From assembly GCA_959606705.1 (NCBI GenBank), contig CAUHLX010000098.1, positions 1-9,042 of the forward strand: a stretch of DNA of 9,042 nt, read 5' to 3'. The notes under the pieces are model-generated. The model was given only the letters and a program-made list of their open reading frames with translations, searched no databases and was not told the DNA's origin. Positions 4,811 through 9,042 of the stretch are shown piece after piece. Each line of letters opens with the position of its first letter. Position 1 is the first letter of the stretch. The position numbers and the translations under genes are program-made. The DNA is from an uncultured Bacillota bacterium. Its GTDB lineage: Bacteria; Bacillota; Clostridia; Peptostreptococcales; Anaerovoracaceae.

Positions 4811-6164
4811 AAAATCTCCCTAACCGTCCGTTCACTATTTTACCATCCTCCATGGCAACCTGTCCACCGATTAAAACCATATCGATCCCCACCGGCGGAA
4901 GATCCAGTGTCTCGAAGTTGGCTCCGTCCAGGATCGTCTCCGGATCGAACACGGTGATGTCCGCGTCCATCCCTTCCTTTATTTGACCTTTTTGGTTCAA
5001 TTCCAAACGCTCGGCCGGTTCCAGCGTCATCTTGCGCAGAGCCTCCACCAAGGACAGCGCTTTTTCCTCCCTCACATACTTGCCCAGAACCCTGGGAAAG
5101 GTTCCCGCCGCCCGAGGATGTCCCTTGCCCCCCGCGATGATGGCGTCGCTGGCTACCATTCCGTATCGATTGGTGATGGCGTCCCGAATCTCACCGGGCT
5201 CCATGGCGAAGGTCACCGCCAGCATATCCGGATAATCCCGACGGGCGATTTCAAAGATTTCCTTGGTACAGCGCTGATTTTTAAACGGCTCCGCCGTCAG
5301 CAGAACACAGTCGTAATCCTTATTCCACCGTTCCATGCACCCCTCGTCAAACACCGCCGAACCGATGTGGGTGGAAAACGCGTCGTAAGGATAGGTGTCA
5401 TAATTGAGCCGTGGGTTTTCGTCGATGGCCCGGTTGATCATCGCCAGCGCCTGCGCCATCTGGCCCATGGCGGAGCAGCTGCTGAGATGTGAAATCTGGA
5501 ACTTGGTTCCCGATTCCCTGGCCAGGCGAATCATCTCCTCGATGGCGTCCAAAGATTCCGTAGCGTCGCTTCGATAGTGAGCGGAGGCCAGACAGCCAAG
5601 GTCACCGGCTTCCCCGATGGCCTCCAGCGCGTACAGACATTCCTCATAGCTCATGCCGGGCGCGTATTCGATTCCCAGGGAAATTCCCCAGGCGCCGTCC
5701 GCCAGCTCTTTCAACAGAATCTTGCGCAGCTCTTCCTTTTGGGCCTTGGTCGCTTCCTCGTAGTTGCTGATTCCCAGCCGCTTCTCCCGATATTCGTTGT
5801 AGCCCGCCAGAAGCAGATAGTTCACCGGCGCTCCGCCCAGGGCGTCGATCGTCTTTCGAAACTCCGCTACTGGCTGATGCTGGACCCCGCAGTTTCCCCC
5901 CAAACAAGTCGTCACACCCATTTGCAGCATCATGTCCGCAATGACGTATTTATTCCCTTCCTGCGGAAAATCCTCCTCGTGCATGTGAATATCGATAAAT
6001 CCGGGAGCCACCGCCTTTCCCGTTGCGTCCACCGTGCGAAGCGCTTCTTCGTTTATCGTTCCCACGGTGTGAATTTTCCCATCTTTGACTCCCACGTCCA
6101 TGGCTTTCATTTCTCCCGTTGCAAAATCCGGAACCAGGCCGCCGCGAATAATCAAATCCAGCAT
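4788..6164 (-). CDS. N-acyl-D-amino-acid deacylase (D-aminoacylase) family amidohydrolase
   Basis: A 458-residue amidohydrolase-superfamily enzyme; family members hydrolyse N-acyl-D-amino acids to a carboxylate and the D-amino acid with metal help. Visible metal and catalytic positions follow the D-aminoacylase pattern: H60 and H62 (GFIDIHMH), C92 (GGNCGV, a cysteine ligand special to this family), H196 (SAHYRSD), H226 (ISHLSS) and D340 (VASDAII). Also typical are YPY at 258-260, the GHPRAAGTFPRVLG signature at 348-361, and the C-terminal beta-sandwich return (KEGMDADITVFDPETI). It is somewhat shorter than the ~480-residue characterised enzymes. ATG at 6164 follows AAGGAGG at ideal distance. 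Upstream is an M20 peptidase gene with a terminator between; the IclR gene overlaps its 3' end. Other activities of the family (acidic amino acid or peptide deacylation) are possible. Confidence 0.88.
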   Translation of the reverse strand: MLDLIIRGGLVPDFATGEMKAMDVGVKDGKIHTVGTINEEALRTVDATGKAVAPGFIDIHMHEEDFPQEGNKYVIADMMLQMGVTTCLGGNCGVQHQPVAEFRKTIDALGGAPVNYLLLAGYNEYREKRLGISNYEEATKAQKEELRKILLKELADGAWGISLGIEYAPGMSYEECLYALEAIGEAGDLGCLASAHYRSDATESLDAIEEMIRLARESGTKFQISHLSSCSAMGQMAQALAMINRAIDENPRLNYDTYPYDAFSTHIGSAVFDEGCMERWNKDYDCVLLTAEPFKNQRCTKEIFEIARRDYPDMLAVTFAMEPGEIRDAITNRYGMVASDAIIAGGKGHPRAAGTFPRVLGKYVREEKALSLVEALRKMTLEPAERLELNQKGQIKEGMDADITVFDPETILDGANFETLDLPPVGIDMVLIGGQVAMEDGKIVNGRLGRFYGRTERV

Positions 6165-6212
6165 CGTTTCCTCCTTCTTTCCATCCGTATTCGGAATTGA
6201 ATTCTCCTCTGT

Positions 6213-6264
6213 AAAAAAACGGGGCCTGTCCTCTCCGATTTTCCATCAGCTCAGGACAGCCCCC
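6213..6264 (-). terminator. Rho-independent terminator between M20 peptidase and deacylase genes
   Basis: On the minus strand GGGG-G-CTGTCCT (6264-6253) pairs with AGGACAG-G-CCCC (6232-6221): 7 bp, one G/G mismatch, then 4 bp, with a 20-base loop. A GTTTTTTT tract (6220-6213) follows directly. It lies 13 bases after the M20 stop and 48 bases before the deacylase start. I see no convincing promoter in the remaining ~48 bases, so partial read-through into the deacylase and IclR genes is likely. Confidence 0.82.
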
Positions 6265-6277
6265 ATGTTATGGTTTT

Positions 6278-7447
6278 CTAGCGTTCAAAGTCCTTCTTCA
6301 GGCCCTCAAGCAGCTGGGGGTCGGAGAAAATTCGTATGATCTGGAGGCAGATAACCTCCGCGCCCTTCAAGATCATGTCATGTGCCAGATCTGTTTTCAC
6401 CGCGTCCGCAAACTCCCTGGTATGAATGGGAGTGCCCGGCTTAGCGATGGCCAGCGTGGGCTGGAACGTGGGACAGACGAAGCTCACATTACCCACATCC
6501 GAAGATCCGAAGGTGGTCTCCGTGTTTTCGGTAGGCAAGTCCAGCTCCTCATATACCTCTGCCAAAACGGCCAGACCCGTGGCGTTGTTCTTCAAATTGT
6601 CATAGGCCTCCGCCGTCGGTGCTTTTTCATACGTGGTCTGGGTAGCGATTGCCGCGCCTCTGGCGCAGTCGTCCACCTTCCGAACCAGGTCGTTGAGATA
6701 GCCCCGCTCCTCCGCCCGGACATAATACTCCACCGAAGCGGTCTCCGGAACGATGTTGGGCGCGGCTCCGCCGTCACGGTACACACTGTGCATCCGCACA
6801 TCCGGCGTCACGTGCTGCCGCAGCATATCCACCGCGTGCACCATCAGCTGCGCCGCGTTCAGAGCGTTGACTCCGTCCCAGGGAGCTGCCGAAGCGTGAG
6901 CGGCCTTGCCTTTGAAGCTGTACAGATAAGAATCCAGCGCCAGCAGCTTGGGGGCCAGAATATTCTTGTCATCCAAGTGAATCATCATGGCCATGTCGTA
7001 GCCGTCGAACACGCCCTGTTTTACCATGGTACATTTGGCGCCGTCGGTTTCCTCCACCGGAGTTCCGATGACGTCCACATCCACATCCAGCGCGTCCTGC
7101 GCCTCCATCATGGCAATCCCCGCCAGGACGCTGATGGAACCGCTGACACAGTGGCCGCACGCGTGCCCCACTTCGGGAAGCGCGTCGTATTCCGTAAGAA
7201 TTGCCACCTTGCGGCCATGCTTTTTGCTGCCGGAAACGGCTTTGAATGCCGTGGGAAGTCCCGCGAAGGGGTATTCCACGGTGAACCCGTGTCTGCGCAG
7301 CAGCTCCACGATCTTAGCGGAGGATTCGAACTCCTGTCCGGAAATTTCCGGGTGATCCGCCAGATCGTCGTTTAACGCTTTCAGCTCGCTGAAATTGCTC
7401 TCCGCGGCCTGAAAGACAGACTTCTTGATTTCTTCATACGAACTCAT
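6278..7447 (-). CDS. M20 family metallopeptidase/amidohydrolase (AbgA/AbgB-PM20D2-like)
   Basis: A 389-residue zinc-dependent hydrolase of peptidase family M20. Numbered from the chosen start, expected metal/catalytic residues are C97 and H99 in VGHACGH, E132-E133 in GTPVEETDGAK, H157 in MAMMIH and H342 in TPIHTREF. HPEISGQEFES near residue 32 and TTFGSSDVGNVSFVCPT (311-327) point to the branch with p-aminobenzoyl-glutamate hydrolase subunits and PM20D2 dipeptidase, rather than classic ArgE/DapE. The lid/dimerisation domain spans about 175-290 (FKGKAAHASAAPWDGVNALNAAQ). The start at 7447 (MSSYEEIKK) follows AAAGGGG by about 11 bases and matches the family N-terminus; an open frame to 7498 would overlap the permease gene. 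It lies 37 bases downstream of the permease, so the two form one transcription unit. Substrate is likely an N-acyl amino acid or dipeptide; not determinable further. Confidence 0.9.
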   Translation of the reverse strand: MSSYEEIKKSVFQAAESNFSELKALNDDLADHPEISGQEFESSAKIVELLRRHGFTVEYPFAGLPTAFKAVSGSKKHGRKVAILTEYDALPEVGHACGHCVSGSISVLAGIAMMEAQDALDVDVDVIGTPVEETDGAKCTMVKQGVFDGYDMAMMIHLDDKNILAPKLLALDSYLYSFKGKAAHASAAPWDGVNALNAAQLMVHAVDMLRQHVTPDVRMHSVYRDGGAAPNIVPETASVEYYVRAEERGYLNDLVRKVDDCARGAAIATQTTYEKAPTAEAYDNLKNNATGLAVLAEVYEELDLPTENTETTFGSSDVGNVSFVCPTFQPTLAIAKPGTPIHTREFADAVKTDLAHDMILKGAEVICLQIIRIFSDPQLLEGLKKDFER

Positions 7448-7484
7448 TCTTAACGTTACCCCTTTCCCTTGCGATGTTCTGTTT

Positions 7485-8885
7485 TTAGAACGGTCCAAAT
7501 CCGGTCAGCTGTGCGATGATGACGCAGACCGCGCCCATCGCATACTGTGTCAGAATGAGAGGCAGGATCCATTTCGCCCACTTGGTCCAGGGAATCTTCG
7601 CCAGCGCCAGACCGGCCATGAAGTACCCGGAGGTCGGGGTGAAGATGTTGGAAATTCCATCACCCAGCTGGAAAGCCAGACAAGCGGTCTGACGGGTTAC
7701 GCCTACCATGTCGGCCAGAGGAGCCATGATGGGAATGGATACCGCCGCCTGTCCGCTTCCGGAAGGAATCAGGAAGTTCAACAGGCACTGGAAGATGTAC
7801 ATACCGATGGCTGTCACCGCGCCGGGCAGGCTGTTCAGCAGAGAAGCCGCTCCGTAGAGGATGGTGTGAATGATCTGGCCCTGAGTGAGGACCACCAAAA
7901 TTCCTCTTGCGAAACCGACGATCAAAGCGCCGGAGGCAACCGTTGCCATTCCCTTGCCCAGAGATTCCGCATAGCCGTTGAAGCCCATTCTTCCGATGGC
8001 CGCCACTACGAAGGACATGCCCAGGAACAGAGCGGAAATTTCGGTCATGTACCATCCGTACTTGATGACTCCGAAGATCAACAGCGCGATGGATGCCACG
8101 AATACCAGCAGAATCACCTTTTCACGGCTGCCAAACTCATGGAGCTGTGCTTCCTCGGTGTTTTCCTCCCGCGCCTGATCGATCTCATACATGGGAGAAA
8201 GCTGGGGATTTTTCTTGACTTTGTGTGCGTACCGGGTCACCAGCGTGATGGTGACAGCTTCAAATACCACGAACATAATGATGCGGAAGGTCATGCCCGA
8301 GAAGATGGGCAGTCCCGCGATTCCCTGCGCCACGCCGATGGTGAAGGGGTTCATGAAGGCCGCCGCGAAGCCGCAGCCCGCGCCGCAGAAGACCATGGCC
8401 GTACCGACGATGGAGTCAAAGCCCAGTCCAATGGCCAAGCTGATCATAATCGGAATGAACGGCAAGGTTTCCTCCGCCATGCCGATGATCGCTCCGCCAA
8501 AACCAAAGGCCAGCATAACCACCGGAATCACCAGAGATTCTTTGCCCTTCATGGCCCGGGTCAAACGGCCCAGTCCGGCTTCGATCGCCCCGGTGTCCTG
8601 CAGTACCCCGAAGCTTCCTCCGACGATGAAGATGAAGAAAATGATCTGAGCACTTTCCACCATGCCATTGGGCACCGCGGAGAGGAATCCCATCAGATTG
8701 ACCGGTGTGGAATCTACCTGGTGGTAGGTGCCGGCCACCGCGATGGTCCTGCCGTCCACTTCCTGCATATCATAGGTACCCGCGGGCACCAGATAGGTCA
8801 GGACCGTACAAATAAAAATGATTGCGAGCAGCAGTATGTATACATGAGGTACCTGCAGCTTCTTCTTTGTTGCTTCCTTTTCCAT
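7485..8885 (-). CDS. yfcC: YfcC family permease (DcuC-like ion transporter superfamily)
   Basis: A 466-residue inner membrane transporter of the YfcC/DcuC-related family, often annotated as a C4-dicarboxylate or basic amino acid/peptide-related permease; the true substrate of most members is unknown. Around 11-12 hydrophobic segments are visible, with a hydrophilic cytoplasmic loop near residues 220-255 (KKNPQLSPMYEIDQAREENTEEAQ). Family signatures are GMAEETLPFIPIMISLAIGLGFDS (135-158), the re-entrant-type IPSGSGQAAVSIPIMAPLAD (373-392) and QLGDGISNIFTPTSGYFMAG (406-425). The ATG at 8885 has AAGGAGGG eight bases upstream, and no gene precedes it in the window. It heads the catabolic unit with the M20 hydrolase, suggesting it imports the compound the hydrolase cleaves. 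Identification of the family is firm; substrate is inference. Confidence 0.9.
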   Translation of the reverse strand: MEKEATKKKLQVPHVYILLLAIIFICTVLTYLVPAGTYDMQEVDGRTIAVAGTYHQVDSTPVNLMGFLSAVPNGMVESAQIIFFIFIVGGSFGVLQDTGAIEAGLGRLTRAMKGKESLVIPVVMLAFGFGGAIIGMAEETLPFIPIMISLAIGLGFDSIVGTAMVFCGAGCGFAAAFMNPFTIGVAQGIAGLPIFSGMTFRIIMFVVFEAVTITLVTRYAHKVKKNPQLSPMYEIDQAREENTEEAQLHEFGSREKVILLVFVASIALLIFGVIKYGWYMTEISALFLGMSFVVAAIGRMGFNGYAESLGKGMATVASGALIVGFARGILVVLTQGQIIHTILYGAASLLNSLPGAVTAIGMYIFQCLLNFLIPSGSGQAAVSIPIMAPLADMVGVTRQTACLAFQLGDGISNIFTPTSGYFMAGLALAKIPWTKWAKWILPLILTQYAMGAVCVIIAQLTGFGPF

Positions 8886-9042
8886 TTTGCAACCCTCCTT
8901 AAAAGTGAGTGATAATTAAATTGGTGTTCATCAGGCGGAATAAATTACGTCAAATGAACAGTTATAAAAAATAACACTTAAAGAATAACAAACTTTTTTG
9001 TCATTGTAAAGTTGATAGTTCTTAAGTTTTGCCCGCCATTTA
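8886..9042 (-). promoter_or_regulatory. AT-rich upstream region of the permease gene with possible promoter
   Basis: No gene is visible in these 157 bases. On the minus strand TTTACA (9010-9005) and TATTCT (8987-8982) are separated by 17 bases and form a plausible, not strong, sigma-A promoter that would give an ~90-nt leader. The region is much richer in A and T than the flanking genes, as expected of a promoter region. The inverted repeat listed separately lies between this promoter and the ribosome binding site. The start of the next gene is outside the window. Confidence 0.5.
8925..8960. promoter_or_regulatory. Inverted repeat TGTTCAT-N22-ATGAACA, possible operator
   Basis: Two perfect 7-base arms (8925-8931 and 8954-8960) are separated by 22 bases, placing their centres 29 bp apart, on one face of the helix only if the helix is slightly overwound. 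It lies downstream of the candidate -10 box and about 40 bases upstream of the permease start. IclR proteins bind palindromic sites near their target promoters, so this is a candidate site for the IclR protein encoded at 4037-4810; the short arms make chance a real alternative. Confidence 0.35.

Noticed and set aside
4791..4860. Possible separate promoter for the IclR gene near the end of the deacylase gene.
   Set aside because: No -35/-10 pair of reasonable quality; the 23-base overlap with the deacylase gene explains its expression by coupling.
6380..7375. A 331-codon plus-strand open frame opposite the M20 gene.
   Set aside because: Antisense shadow; the composition is unlike a real protein and the M20 motifs on the minus strand are unambiguous.
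7425..8912. A 495-codon plus-strand open frame opposite the permease gene.
   Set aside because: Its product is rich in H, Q, R, D and G with no hydrophobic core or domain pattern. The opposite strand has a clear YfcC permease with a strong ribosome binding site, so this is an antisense shadow.

Overview
The window looks like a stretch of chromosome from a Gram-positive anaerobe, most likely a member of the Bacillota (Clostridia-like). This is an inference. It rests on strong AAGGAGG/GGGAGG-type ribosome binding sites, moderate GC, intrinsic terminators with T-tracts, and an rplM leader of the kind known from Bacillota. No rRNA, tRNA, CRISPR array, transposase, integrase or phage gene is visible. 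I see no clear unknown multi-gene system; the most unusual signals are non-coding.

Layout. (1) Positions 1-1092, plus strand: the 3' end of an Mrp/Mnh Na+/H+ antiporter operon, with a partial mnhE followed by overlapping mnhF (TTG start) and mnhG. (2) Positions 1093-1222: a short gap between convergent genes, filled by a nested palindrome built from four copies of one ~11-base motif at 21-bp spacing. (3) Positions 1223-2396, minus strand: a two-gene unit made of an unrecognised two-TM protein with a TPR-like C-terminal part, then a glyoxalase I-like VOC protein one base downstream. (4) Positions 2464-3546, minus strand: the rplM-rpsI (L13-S9) operon with a near-consensus promoter, a ~160-nt structured leader and a clean terminator. 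(5) Positions 3543-8885, minus strand: a catabolic cluster transcribed in the order YfcC-type permease, M20 peptidase, terminator, N-acyl-D-amino-acid deacylase, IclR regulator, PsiE-family membrane protein. (6) Positions 8886-9042: the AT-rich upstream region of the permease, with a possible promoter and an inverted repeat.

How the genes fit together. MnhE/F/G are small membrane subunits of a multi-subunit cation/proton antiporter. L13 and S9 are 50S and 30S proteins made together. The minus-strand cluster suggests import of an N-acylated or peptide-like amino acid compound (permease) and its hydrolysis by two amidases (M20 and D-aminoacylase-like), under an IclR regulator translationally coupled to the deacylase; the actual substrate cannot be read from sequence. 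The most compact regulatory arrangement is at 3518-3554. There the stop codon of the PsiE gene, its terminator hairpin and the -35 box of the rplM promoter share the same bases.
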